From: Candidatus Lernaella stagnicola
GTDB lineage: Bacteria; Lernaellota; Lernaellaia; Lernaellales; Lernaellaceae
Assembly (NCBI GenBank): GCA_030765525.1
Contig: JAVCCK010000020.1
Coordinates: forward strand, 186,001 to 250,000
Direction: 5' to 3'
Length of the DNA stretch: 64,000 bases
Shown: piece after piece, positions 8,949 to 18,158 of the stretch
How the letters are laid out: each line of letters starts with the position of its first letter
Position numbering within the stretch: position 1 is the stretch's first letter
Notes under the pieces: generated by a model
Databases searched by the model: none
What the model saw: only the letters and a program-made list of their open reading frames with translations
What the model was told of the DNA's origin: nothing
Program-made: the position numbers and the translations under genes

Positions 8949-11900
8949 ATGTGCAAGCTCCGTTTCGCCCTTGTCGTACTCTGTATTCTTTCCTTGTTTG
9001 CTATCCAGATTAATTGTGGCGGCTACGATAAAAATGCGGCTACATTGGATTCTCCCACGGGTGACGACGACACGCCTTTAGCCGACGATGACGACGACGA
9101 TGATGACAACAACGACGATGACAACGACGACGATGATGACAACGACGATGACAACGACGATGACGACAACGACGACGACGATGACGATGACGACAAGGTT
9201 CTAATCAATGCCGGCGGTGAGGGCTACCATTACGACCAGAGAGATTATTTCCCCGACCGCCAATTCGATCCGCAGGCAGGCTACGGTCACATCATGGCGT
9301 CGGCCGTCTATTTCGAAGATGACGATATCGGCTTTGACAGTGGACCGATCCTGGACAACCAGTGTTACTACGCGGCAAATCCCTCCACGCTGTTCGATGG
9401 CGACGATCCTTTTGATTTTGGCGATACGGAATTCACGCGGACGGCCCTAACGCCGGTCGAGGTGACGGCGCCGTTGTTGTACCGCGTGCGCGTCGAAGAA
9501 AGCGGATCGTACCTGCTGCGCCTTTATTTGATGGAAGTGTTCGCCCACGAAGCGGGGCAGGTTGTTTTCGATATCCGGATCAACGAAACGACGGTTTTGG
9601 CCAACGTGGACCTCTATGCCCAGGCTCAACGCTTGCATGTGTTCGTGTTAACTTTCGCGACCGACGTGATCGGGTTGGATATCGATGTGAGGATCGAGCC
9701 GAAGCCGACCAATCTCTTCCCGGTTCACGTGGCCGCGATTGAGGTGACGCCGACGCCCGAGGGGCTTGGAGAGGGGCCGGAAGCGCCGGAGGAACTTGTG
9801 GCGCGCGCCGGTTACGACCAGGTGGGATTGCAGTGGCTGCGCGACGAATATCCCCTGCTGGCCGGGTACCGTATCTACCGCGACGGCTCGCCCCTCAACG
9901 CAATCGTTCAACCACAACCATACACGGTTGACCCGTGGTTTGTGGATGAGTCACCGGTGGCGGGCGTCGCCTATTCGTATCAAGTTGCGGCGGTGGATGT
10001 GTGGGGCATCGAGAGTGATCTTTCTACGGCTGTCGTAGTAACCCCGCTGGCCGAGACGGCCTCGACGCTGCCGGTACATCACGTGACGATCAGCCCGGAG
10101 AATCTGTCGACGCTGAATGCGCATCCCTTTGAAGAGATTTGGGTGGATGCGGCGTACGATCGCGCGGGCCTGAATTTCGAAGAGGCGGGAATTCGTTTTC
10201 GCGGGTCGAAGAACCGGTACTTCGCAAAAAATGCGTACCGCATTCGCCCCAAGAACGACGACCGCCGTTTCGTACTTAACACATCGCCGGTGGACTCCAC
10301 GTACGTGCGCAACCGGATTTTGTACGACCTGTTCAACGAATATACGGATATTCCGGCGGCAGGGTACGACTTCGTGAATTTGTTTATGAACGATCGTTAT
10401 ATGGGAGTGTACGGCGACCTGGAGGTTTACGACCACTATTGGTTAACGGCCGCTGGCTGGAATCCGAACGGTTGCTTGTTCAAAGCGGTCGACCTGTGGA
10501 GCGAAGACCCTTTGGAAGCGTGGGAATTGAAAAACGGCCCCACGAGTTGTTGGTCCGAACTGGTTGATTTTACTACCTCTGTGGAGCAAGCACCGCCCGA
10601 GCAGGCGGCGGAAGTATTTGCACGTTGGGTGGATGTGGACGCGTTCATCGATTGGTATGCGATTATGGTGCTGAGCGGCAACGAAGATTTCTGGGCGGTC
10701 AATCACTACGTGTACCTGGATCCAGAGCATGGTCGTTGGCGTTACATCCCTTATGACCTGGACACAACGCTGCAGGGCTTCCGGCCGGATTATCAAATCG
10801 GCGCCCATTGGGACAAGGGCGAGCCGTACATCAACCCGACCATCGCGCTGTTTCACGAGGTGGATCATTTCCGTTACGCCTACGCACGGCGGATGATGGA
10901 ACTGCGGGCCGAGTCGTTTTCGCCCGCGGGGCCGCTCGCCCAATGGGCAACCGAGTGGCGGGCGGATCTAGAGGACGAGACGTCCCGCGATTTCCAATGG
11001 GCGACAGCGGTGTGTCACGACTTGTTCGATGCCGGTTTTGACGCGATTGCCCAGCATCTGCAAATGCTCGCAGGGCCCGGGATTGCGGACGAAATCGCGC
11101 AGTTTATGCCGTCGCTGGATGTTGTGGAATTCCATGAAATGCAAACGAATAACGGGTCAACCTACGCGGACGAGTACGGCGAATTCGATGCCTGGGTGGA
11201 GATTCACAATGAAGGCCGGGCCACGATGCACCTCCTCGACCTGTCGTTGACCGATGATCCGGATATGCCGCGCAAATGGGTACTGCCGGAATTGCGCCTG
11301 GCGCCGGACGAAGTTTTTGTGATTTGGCTTGACGGCCAATCCGAACAGGGGGAAGGGCACGCGACCTTCTCGGTCGAAAACAGCGAGGGCACGTTGTATC
11401 TGTACGACTGCCCGTTTAACGGCGGCGGCTTAATCGACTCGCTCCGGCACGCAGCTATGCCGGCAGATTTTTCTTGGTCGTGGAACGTGGTCGCCGGTCA
11501 ATGGGAGTTGACCGACGCGCCCACGCCCGGCGTCGCCAATGACGTGACAACGAACCATGACCCAAAGATCATCTGGGTGGATAAAACACCGCGCTTCCCG
11601 GGGGCCGGGGATACCATTTACATACTGGCCGAGGTTTTCGAGGAAGATGGCGATCCCCTCGCCGTTGCCGTGGAGTACGAGACTAATAAGGTGTCACGTA
11701 CGACCGTCGACATGGCTGACGACGGCGAGCATATGGACGGCGCGCCCGGCGACGGCGTGTTCGGCGGTCAGTTGCCGACGACTCCGGCGCATCATGATAT
11801 TGTTCGGTATTACGTTACTGCCGCCGACGGCCGAGGCGGGGTCGCAACCCGTCCGGCGGCGGCTCCCGCAGTGAGGCTGAAGTTTCTTGTCGGGCTGCCG

Positions 11901-12353
11901 GCCGTTTTCATCAACGAAGTGCTCGCCGAGAATGCAACGACGATTGCCGACGAGGCGGGCGAATTCGACGATTGGTTCGAGCTTTTTTACGCCGGCGAGG
12001 AAACCGTGTTGCTCGAAGGATTCAGCTTGACCGACGACGCCGGCGAACCCGATCAATGGCTTGCTTCCGGATCGATGTTCATGTATCCGGGCGAGACAAC
12101 GCTTTTTTGGGCGGACAATGACGAAGACCAGGGCGAAACCCACACGAATTTCAAGCTTAGCAAGAACGGCGAATACCTGGGCCTTTACTTCGAATACGGC
12201 GACGAGTTTTTTGTCGTGGACGAAATCGAGTGGGGCCGGCAAGCGACCGACGTAAGCTTGGGCCGCAACGGCGACGGCGCCGACGAGTGGGTGTATTTCG
12301 AATCGCCCACGCCCGGCGCGCCGAATATTCCCATCGAGCGCCGGAACCATTGA
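8949..12353 (+). CDS. Large lipoprotein with malectin-like, CotH-kinase and lamin-tail domains
   Basis: Secreted lipoprotein of 1134 residues. A signal peptide ends at the lipobox QINC, followed by a tract of 37 consecutive Asp/Asn residues (46-82). Then come a malectin-like beta domain (about 83-265), an FN3-like domain (about 279-370), a CotH-kinase domain (about 373-713, with FRGSKNR and YIPYDLDTT segments), a lamin-tail-like domain (about 723-820), an Ig-like segment (about 884-970) and a second lamin-tail-like domain (about 987-1130). CotH kinases phosphorylate secreted proteins in spore formers; here the substrate is unknown. ATG 8949 is chosen because GGGGAGG precedes it and it starts the signal peptide. 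It stands alone, after metG. Confidence 0.85.
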   Translation: MCKLRFALVVLCILSLFAIQINCGGYDKNAATLDSPTGDDDTPLADDDDDDDDNNDDDNDDDDDNDDDNDDDDNDDDDDDDDKVLINAGGEGYHYDQRDYFPDRQFDPQAGYGHIMASAVYFEDDDIGFDSGPILDNQCYYAANPSTLFDGDDPFDFGDTEFTRTALTPVEVTAPLLYRVRVEESGSYLLRLYLMEVFAHEAGQVVFDIRINETTVLANVDLYAQAQRLHVFVLTFATDVIGLDIDVRIEPKPTNLFPVHVAAIEVTPTPEGLGEGPEAPEELVARAGYDQVGLQWLRDEYPLLAGYRIYRDGSPLNAIVQPQPYTVDPWFVDESPVAGVAYSYQVAAVDVWGIESDLSTAVVVTPLAETASTLPVHHVTISPENLSTLNAHPFEEIWVDAAYDRAGLNFEEAGIRFRGSKNRYFAKNAYRIRPKNDDRRFVLNTSPVDSTYVRNRILYDLFNEYTDIPAAGYDFVNLFMNDRYMGVYGDLEVYDHYWLTAAGWNPNGCLFKAVDLWSEDPLEAWELKNGPTSCWSELVDFTTSVEQAPPEQAAEVFARWVDVDAFIDWYAIMVLSGNEDFWAVNHYVYLDPEHGRWRYIPYDLDTTLQGFRPDYQIGAHWDKGEPYINPTIALFHEVDHFRYAYARRMMELRAESFSPAGPLAQWATEWRADLEDETSRDFQWATAVCHDLFDAGFDAIAQHLQMLAGPGIADEIAQFMPSLDVVEFHEMQTNNGSTYADEYGEFDAWVEIHNEGRATMHLLDLSLTDDPDMPRKWVLPELRLAPDEVFVIWLDGQSEQGEGHATFSVENSEGTLYLYDCPFNGGGLIDSLRHAAMPADFSWSWNVVAGQWELTDAPTPGVANDVTTNHDPKIIWVDKTPRFPGAGDTIYILAEVFEEDGDPLAVAVEYETNKVSRTTVDMADDGEHMDGAPGDGVFGGQLPTTPAHHDIVRYYVTAADGRGGVATRPAAAPAVRLKFLVGLPAVFINEVLAENATTIADEAGEFDDWFELFYAGEETVLLEGFSLTDDAGEPDQWLASGSMFMYPGETTLFWADNDEDQGETHTNFKLSKNGEYLGLYFEYGDEFFVVDEIEWGRQATDVSLGRNGDGADEWVYFESPTPGAPNIPIERRNH
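9084..9194 (+). repeat. Asp/Asn codon tract (GAY/AAY triplet repeat)
   Basis: 111 bases of almost pure GAC/GAT/AAC triplets encode 37 consecutive Asp/Asn residues between the lipobox and the first folded domain of the CotH lipoprotein. Slippage here would change linker length without shifting the frame. Confidence 0.85.
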
Positions 12354-12502
12354 CGAAAGAGGGTGTCGCAAGATAAAGGGTTGCGATACCGACCCCGGCG
12401 GCGAGCGCAAGCGATCAAGCCGACCATATACGCAATACGAATCATCCATTCATCGAAGAAACCACCAGGGCACCCGTGTGCTCGCATCCAAGGGGGACTT
12501 CG

Positions 12503-12781
12503 ATGGGTCGGTTGATCGACATGCAGGAGCAGCGGTTGCGGTTGCGCGACCAAGAGAAGCGCGGCGAAGGCTACATCTTGCGGCGGCGCAACACGAAGCG
12601 TACCCAAAGGCGAAAGTTGGCGCGGGAAGCAGCGCAAAGGATGGCGGATCGATTATCGCGGCATCCGGCGCTTTCGCAGCTCGGTCATCTCCCGGCCGCC
12701 GCGTCGAAGTGGGAACCGCCCCGGCTGATTCACCATGCGGTCCGCTTCGAGGTGATCGACGGCGGGCGCCGGTCTTGGTGA
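12503..12781 (+). CDS. Small basic hypothetical protein
   Basis: Unrecognised protein of 92 residues, rich in Arg and Gln, with a long predicted helix (MQEQRLRLRDQEKRGEGYIL and the basic run after it). ATG 12503 has AGGGGG six bases upstream. Its stop lies two bases before the end of the convergent gltX. An overlapping open frame (12478-12792) has poor composition and is taken to be a shadow. A nucleic-acid-binding role would fit the charge, but this is only a guess. Confidence 0.5.
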   Translation: MGRLIDMQEQRLRLRDQEKRGEGYILRRRNTKRTQRRKLAREAAQRMADRLSRHPALSQLGHLPAAASKWEPPRLIHHAVRFEVIDGGRRSW

Positions 12782-12783
12782 TG

Positions 12784-14175
12784 TCAGGCTAGTTCGGCGA
12801 GCGCCTTTTCCAGGCGGGCGATGGCTTCGTCCTTGCCGATCAGGTACAGCGTGGCGTCCAGCGGCGGGCTGGCCGAGGAGCCGGTTAGGGCAATGCGCAA
12901 GGGTTGCGCCGCCTTACCGAGGCCCACTTCCAACTCGGCGGCGAGCGATTGGGCGAAAGGCATCACGTCTTCCTGCCGCAATTCGTCCAGGGAGCGGAGC
13001 CATTCGAGATAGCGCCGGACGATGTCCGGCGAGCCTTCCTTCCACCACTTCTTCAGCGCCTTGGGTGCGTACTCCGTGGGGGCGACAAAGAAGATGGCGG
13101 CTTGCTCGGCCATATCGAGGAGCGTTTTCGAGCGCTCCTGCAGTTGGGCGATGATCGCGGGCAGGCGCGGGTCTCCCTCGGCGGGGAAGTTGCGCGTTTT
13201 CAAGAAGGGCAGCAGGTCGTCCACGAGGTCTTCGGGCCGCCGCTCCTTGATTTTCATGGAGTTGATCCAGTCGAGCTTGTCATTATCGAAGATGCTGTTG
13301 CTTTTGCCGACGCCCGACAGATCGAAGGCGGCGATCAGTTCCTCGTCGGTGAACAGTTCCTGGTCGCCGTGCGCCCAGCCGAGGCGGGCCAGGAAGTTGC
13401 GCATGGCTTCGGGCAGGTAGCCCATCTCAAGATACTCGAGCAGGCTTACCGCGCCGTCGCGCTTGGACAGCTTGGAGCGATCCTTGCCGAGCGTCAGTGG
13501 CATGTGGCCGAAGTCGGGCGGCGTGAGGTCGAGCGCGCGGTAGAGCGGGATCTGCTTGTGGGTGTTGACGAGGTGATCCGCGCCGCGCACCACGAGGGTG
13601 ACGCCCATATCCGAGTCATCGACAACGACACAGAAATTGTACGTGGGCGTGCCGTCGGTGCGGGCGATGATCCAGTCGTCGAGTTCGACATACCCCGATT
13701 CCACGTCGCCCATGATTTGGTCGTGGAACGCGGAAACTCCTTCCGTCGGCATTTTCAGGCGAACGACGTGGGGTTGCTCGGGGCCGTAGTTTTTCTCGCG
13801 GCCCGCGCCGTCGTAGAGGTACGTGCGCTTTTCGGCGACGGCGGCGGCCCGTTTGGCGTCGAGCTCTTCGGGCGTGCAGCGACACCGGTAGGCTTTGCCT
13901 TCATCGAGCATGCGGTCGATGGCGGCCTGATAGATTTCGGAACGTTCGCTCTGGAAAAAGGGGCCTTCGTCAAAGTCGAGGCCGAGATACTTCATGCCCT
14001 CAAGGATGACTTGAACGTTTTCCTTGGTGGAGCGTTCGCGGTCGGTGTCTTCGACGCGCAGGATGAATTTACCGTTGCTGTGTCGGGCCAGCAGCCAATT
14101 GTACAGGGCCGTGCGGGCGTTGCCGATGTGCAGCATGCCGGTGGGGCTGGGAGCAAAACGCGTCACGACGGTCAT
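12784..14175 (-). CDS. gltX: Glutamyl-tRNA synthetase
   Basis: Class I synthetase of 463 residues charging tRNA-Glu. The N terminus reads TRFAPSPTGMLHIGNARTAL, with the HIGN form of the HIGH motif, and KLSKR appears near residue 236. The start at 14175 is chosen over a 27-residue longer frame because AAGGAGG lies six bases upstream and the family begins with xVxTRFAPSPTG. The start codon overlaps the stop of the upstream TauE gene (ATGA), so translation is probably coupled. No separate glnS is seen here, and whether it is discriminating or not cannot be told by eye. Confidence 0.96.
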   Translation of the reverse strand: MTVVTRFAPSPTGMLHIGNARTALYNWLLARHSNGKFILRVEDTDRERSTKENVQVILEGMKYLGLDFDEGPFFQSERSEIYQAAIDRMLDEGKAYRCRCTPEELDAKRAAAVAEKRTYLYDGAGREKNYGPEQPHVVRLKMPTEGVSAFHDQIMGDVESGYVELDDWIIARTDGTPTYNFCVVVDDSDMGVTLVVRGADHLVNTHKQIPLYRALDLTPPDFGHMPLTLGKDRSKLSKRDGAVSLLEYLEMGYLPEAMRNFLARLGWAHGDQELFTDEELIAAFDLSGVGKSNSIFDNDKLDWINSMKIKERRPEDLVDDLLPFLKTRNFPAEGDPRLPAIIAQLQERSKTLLDMAEQAAIFFVAPTEYAPKALKKWWKEGSPDIVRRYLEWLRSLDELRQEDVMPFAQSLAAELEVGLGKAAQPLRIALTGSSASPPLDATLYLIGKDEAIARLEKALAELA

Positions 14176-14984
14176 GCCGATCCTCCTTGGAAAGCGAACA
14201 AGACAAAACGGATACCCACAATGAACAACGCGACGGCAAACAGTGCCTTGAGCCATCGCGGGTCGATAGTATGGGCGATCCAGACGCCCAAACGGGCGGT
14301 GAGAATACTAAGGGGCGCAACGAATATCAAGGCGAGCCAATGCACGTAGCCCAGGGAGTGGGGCACGTCGGCGGTGACTTGATATCCGGTGGCGACATAC
14401 GTGCCGGCTCCGAATGTGGCGATAATGACAATCATCAGGCTGGAGGTCGCCACGGCGTGGCGCGGATTCAGCCGGCCCAACCAGATGAACAGCGGCACGG
14501 CGATGATGCCGCCGCCGATACCGAAAAATCCCGAGGCAACGCCGGCACCGAAACCAATGGCCAGTGCGAGGCTCTTGCCCATGTGCTCGCCGTCGCCCTC
14601 GGGCGTTTTCTCGACGAAGAGTTTAATCGCCGCGACAAGCATGAGAACACCGAAGGCGGGACGAAGTATCTCCGCGCTCAATAGTGATGCCGCGCAGCCG
14701 CCCAACACGACACCAGCGATGCCGGCAACGCCCGCCCGCCAAGCAACCGGGAAGATAATCATCCGACGCTTGTGGTGTCCGAACACGGCGCTGGACGAGG
14801 TCACGACGACGATCGCCAAACTGGTACCCAAGGCCATGTGAAAGGTGACGCTTGGATCGATGCCTTGCCGAAGGAATATCCAATCGAGCGCCGGCACGTT
14901 GATAATGCCGCCGCCCACGCCAAGCAAACCGGCGGCAAAGCCGGCGAAGATGCCGACGAGTAGGAATAGCAGAACGGATAGCAT
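14172..14984 (-). CDS. TauE/SafE-family membrane permease
   Basis: Integral membrane protein of about 270 residues with some eight membrane segments and two Gly-rich repeats (GLLGVGGGIINVPAL near the N terminus and GFFGIGGGIIAVPLF in the second half). These are the hallmark of the TauE/SafE (DUF81) family, whose members export sulfite, sulfoacetate or related organic anions. The substrate here is unknown. TTG 14987 and ATG 14984 are adjacent possible starts. It is the middle gene of a three-gene minus-strand unit: lipid kinase six bases upstream, gltX overlapping downstream. Confidence 0.88.
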   Translation of the reverse strand: MLSVLLFLLVGIFAGFAAGLLGVGGGIINVPALDWIFLRQGIDPSVTFHMALGTSLAIVVVTSSSAVFGHHKRRMIIFPVAWRAGVAGIAGVVLGGCAASLLSAEILRPAFGVLMLVAAIKLFVEKTPEGDGEHMGKSLALAIGFGAGVASGFFGIGGGIIAVPLFIWLGRLNPRHAVATSSLMIVIIATFGAGTYVATGYQVTADVPHSLGYVHWLALIFVAPLSILTARLGVWIAHTIDPRWLKALFAVALFIVGIRFVLFAFQGGSA

Positions 14985-14990
14985 CAACGA

Positions 14991-16004
14991 TCAGGCGTGA
15001 AAGTCGAAAACTTCGACCGACAAATCCGACACGGCCAGGTCCCACTTATCCCGGTTGCCGAACAGGTCACCGCCCAACTGAATCGGTAGCGGGCGGTCGA
15101 CTTCGATCGAAACACGCTTGAGCAAGTAGTCCTTGAAATTCGGCGAGTCGAAACGGCCTTGGAAGATGGACCGGGCGTGGGCCAGAACCTCCCACACACT
15201 GGAACTGACCACGCGGAAATTCATGAAGCCCTCTTTCATGCGCGCGAAAGGATAGGCGACCATGTTGTAACCGTAGTAGGGCGTCGTGCCCGCGCCGAAT
15301 ACGTTGGCCGGCCCCTCGTAAAGCGTATCGCCGATCTTGAGGTCGAGCCGCCGCGGCGGGCGAAAGTGGGCCATCTCGTACACTTCATCCGATTGGTTGA
15401 TGACCCGGATTTGCGGCGCCGGCGTCACCAACTGCTGCGGGACCGTGCGCAAGGCAATCGCGGCGATGTAACCCGCGAAGCCGTGCAAGAAGCGCGCGAA
15501 AGGCGTGCCGTCAAATTTCTCTTTGAGGTAATAATAGTCGGCGAGAATATTCGCGTCCCAGCCCATGCCGGCAAAATGACTGCACCGGTTTTCGGTTTCC
15601 AGCAGATTGAAACGGCTGATGCGCCAGTTCTCCGGACGCGCCATACGCGGCAGGGTCCGCTTACCGGCATCCATGCCCAGAAAACGCGACCATGCGTTGC
15701 CGGTGCCGAGCTTCAGGAAACCGAGCATCGGCATTTGGCTGTCGGGCCGGCCCATGGCACGCAAGGCGTTGCGCAACTGGTTGATCATTTCGACGACCGT
15801 TCCGTCGCCGCCGCCGAGCACAACATGGGTGTAGTGTTTATTCAGGATGTCTTGAATGAACGCTTGCCCTTCATCAATCGTTTTGCTGATGTAAAGTTGC
15901 GACTCGGGAACGAATTTTTTAACGCGCGTCACGATGCGTTCGGTCACGCGCTTGGCATTGGCATTGAGCACGACGGCGATTTCGCTGTCCCATGGTGTTT
16001 TCAT
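14991..16004 (-). CDS. Diacylglycerol/lipid kinase family protein
   Basis: Soluble lipid kinase of 337 residues with the DAGK catalytic domain at the N terminus (about 8-140), including the nucleotide-binding GGGDGTV motif near 64-70 and the LGTGNAWSRFLG segment. The C-terminal beta domain matches the YegS/DgkB layout. It would phosphorylate diacylglycerol or a related lipid at the inner face of the membrane. First gene of the lipid kinase-TauE-gltX unit. Confidence 0.85.
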   Translation of the reverse strand: MKTPWDSEIAVVLNANAKRVTERIVTRVKKFVPESQLYISKTIDEGQAFIQDILNKHYTHVVLGGGDGTVVEMINQLRNALRAMGRPDSQMPMLGFLKLGTGNAWSRFLGMDAGKRTLPRMARPENWRISRFNLLETENRCSHFAGMGWDANILADYYYLKEKFDGTPFARFLHGFAGYIAAIALRTVPQQLVTPAPQIRVINQSDEVYEMAHFRPPRRLDLKIGDTLYEGPANVFGAGTTPYYGYNMVAYPFARMKEGFMNFRVVSSSVWEVLAHARSIFQGRFDSPNFKDYLLKRVSIEVDRPLPIQLGGDLFGNRDKWDLAVSDLSVEVFDFHA

Positions 16005-16104
16005 AGCCGGTATCCCTTTTCAAAAGGACCTAGAACATAAGAGTTTTTGGTTGCGCGGTCAAACCATGACCAATTTGGTTTTGGCGACCGAATTTGGGCG
16101 GCAG

Positions 16105-17298
16105 TCAGTTCTCGCGCAGAGTTTCGGCAACCCGTTGCGCCGCCCACTCGGCGCCGGCGGCCGTGAAATGCACGCTGTCGGCGAATAGTTCACCGACCGG
16201 CTCCCCGGCCAGAAAGCGCTCGCGCAGCGCGGCGTCCAGATCGACCAACGGTATGATTTCGGCGGCGTGGCGGATCGCCTCGTTAGTAAGCGTTGTGGCG
16301 CGCAACGGAGCCGAATCAGCATCGCGGGCGCGAACAAACAATTCGTACGCTGCGGCGCGTCGACCGTTCGTGAACGAACGCACAGCCTCACGATAATCGG
16401 CGAGTGGCGGAGAGAGCGCGGCGGCGTCAAGAACGGGCAGCAAATCGGCCAGATGCGCTTCACGGTGTACTGCGGGGTTCGAGTCACCGACCGGCGAACC
16501 GGCGGGGGGCGTAAACGGGTTGCTGATGACCGTGCAGAACACAACGCGGGCTCCCTCGCTTTCGAATGTGTGGCGGATGTTGCGTAGGTTGCGCTCAAAC
16601 CGTTTGGCGACGGCGCGATTTTCAGTCTCGGTGGCGGGAGGGCCGCCGGGAGCGAAGGCGACACGATCCGGCCTGCCGCGAAGCCGCAAGATCCCTGAGC
16701 GCATCAACAAATACAAGCGGCTGTGGGAAAGCAGCGCACGGCCCTGCGTCAAGCGCGGATGGTCGGCGAAAGAGCCGTATAAACGCGCTCCGGTCCATTC
16801 GTTGTGGCCGGAATAGATGACGACAACGTCGGGCTTGGCGGCGCGAAGTTCGTCGGCGACCCACCGCAACTGCGTGGACGTGAACCCGTTCGCGCCGAAG
16901 TTTAAAACACGCCGGCGCGTGGATGAGGCGGCGGCCAAGAGTTTCTCCAATTGCCGCGGGAAGCTTTGCGAAGCCTCGGCGCCGACGCCGCGCACGGTGG
17001 ACCCGCCCAGGCAGAGAACGCGGCGTTCATCGACGTCTTTTTCGATCGGGACGCTTTCGTCCGCGAAACGCTCCTGCATGAGCGGGTTGATGCGCCAACG
17101 GTCGGGGCGGCCGGCGTCGGGCGTAAGCAAGGGGATATCGCGGGCGTGGCTGTGCACGAGAATCAAATACTGTGACGGCGGCGTCAGGGGTACGAAGCGC
17201 GCGACCCCTTCGAGGGCGACAAGCAAAGCGAGCGTGACACCCAGGGCGAGGGCGGCGCGAAGCGGTGTCGATAGGGGCGAACGAAGCATGGTGGTCAT
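16105..17298 (-). CDS. SGNH/GDSL-type hydrolase with N-terminal membrane anchor
   Basis: Membrane-anchored protein of about 397 residues: one hydrophobic segment near residues 15-35, then an SGNH hydrolase domain. Block I reads GGST (near 98-101), block III GHNEW, and block V DSVHF with the catalytic Asp-x-x-His pattern near residue 373. The domain probably faces the periplasm and would remove or transfer acyl groups on an envelope polymer or lipid. It resembles the SGNH protein at 31.7 kb in layout, including a helical insertion before block V. Three in-frame starts exist (TTG 17307, ATG 17298, ATG 17289); none has a clear ribosome site. Confidence 0.75.
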   Translation of the reverse strand: MTTMLRSPLSTPLRAALALGVTLALLVALEGVARFVPLTPPSQYLILVHSHARDIPLLTPDAGRPDRWRINPLMQERFADESVPIEKDVDERRVLCLGGSTVRGVGAEASQSFPRQLEKLLAAASSTRRRVLNFGANGFTSTQLRWVADELRAAKPDVVVIYSGHNEWTGARLYGSFADHPRLTQGRALLSHSRLYLLMRSGILRLRGRPDRVAFAPGGPPATETENRAVAKRFERNLRNIRHTFESEGARVVFCTVISNPFTPPAGSPVGDSNPAVHREAHLADLLPVLDAAALSPPLADYREAVRSFTNGRRAAAYELFVRARDADSAPLRATTLTNEAIRHAAEIIPLVDLDAALRERFLAGEPVGELFADSVHFTAAGAEWAAQRVAETLREN

Positions 17299-17398
17299 CG
17301 TACTCAAATATCGCCGGGTGGGCTAGTCGAAACGCCCTTGACAGGGGCGGCATTGTGCCTGACTTTACACGCCCAAACCCTAACGCATGAGGCCGGGC

Positions 17399-18073
17399 AT
17401 GGCGATTCTCGAGAAAGCGATTCAGGAAAAAGCGGAGTTTTTGTCGGAGTGGGAAGCCAAACAGTTGCTTTCCGAATACGGCATTCCGGTTACCGCCGAT
17501 CGCCTCGTGAAGACGGCCGACGAAGCCGCAGCAGCGGCGGAAGAGATCGGTTTTCCCGTCGTGCTGAAGGGGTGCGGCCGGTCGCTGCTGCACAAAACCG
17601 AGCTGGATGCCGTCAAATTGAATCTGAAGAATGCCGACCAAGTGCGTGAAGCGGCCGAAGATGTGCTGTCCCGCCTGCCCGAGGATGCCGACGGCTTGCT
17701 CGTGGGGCCGATGGTGGACGCCCGGCGGGAGTTCCTCGCGGGCGTGACGCAGGACCAGCAGTTCGGGCCGGTGGTCGCTTTCGGCTTGGGCGGAATTTTC
17801 ACCGAGACCATCAAAGACGTCGCCTTCCGCGTGGCCCCGTTTGAACCGGCGGAGGGATTGGCGTTGATAAGTGACGTGGCCGCGTCGCGGTTGATGAACG
17901 CCGTGCGCGGACTGCCGGCGATCGACCGAAACCTATTCGCTACCCTGCTTTCGAACCTCTCGAAACTCGCGGCGCAAAACAGCGCCATCGATGAAATCGA
18001 CTGCAATCCGGTATTGGCCGACGGCGAAAAGCCGGTGGTTGTCGATGCGTTGGTGAAATTGAAATACGAGTAA
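17399..18073 (+). CDS. Acyl-CoA synthetase beta-subunit-like ATP-grasp protein
   Basis: A 224-residue ATP-grasp domain of the NDP-forming acyl-CoA synthetase family (ATP-grasp_5): segments YGIPVTADRLVKT, GFPVVLKG, LHKTELDAVKL, MVDARREFLAGVTQD, FGLGGIFTE and IDCNPVL are present. In this family the domain couples acyl-CoA thioester cleavage to ATP formation together with a CoA-binding alpha subunit, which is not in the window. ATG 17387 is also in frame; 17399 is preferred because GAGG lies six bases upstream. A TTGACA at 17338-17343 may be the -35 of its promoter, but no good -10 follows. Confidence 0.85.
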   Translation: MAILEKAIQEKAEFLSEWEAKQLLSEYGIPVTADRLVKTADEAAAAAEEIGFPVVLKGCGRSLLHKTELDAVKLNLKNADQVREAAEDVLSRLPEDADGLLVGPMVDARREFLAGVTQDQQFGPVVAFGLGGIFTETIKDVAFRVAPFEPAEGLALISDVAASRLMNAVRGLPAIDRNLFATLLSNLSKLAAQNSAIDEIDCNPVLADGEKPVVVDALVKLKYE

Positions 18074-18158
18074 GACGTTCGCGGCTCGCTTCTCAAGCGA
18101 CCTGGCCACGGTAGTCGATCCGCTTACCCATTCCAGCCGAAATTTCGCCTTGCCGCGT

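Noticed and set aside
12904-14349. 481-codon open frame on the plus strand opposite gltX
   Set aside because: It is the antisense shadow of gltX, with no ribosome site and unnatural composition. gltX has full family motifs.
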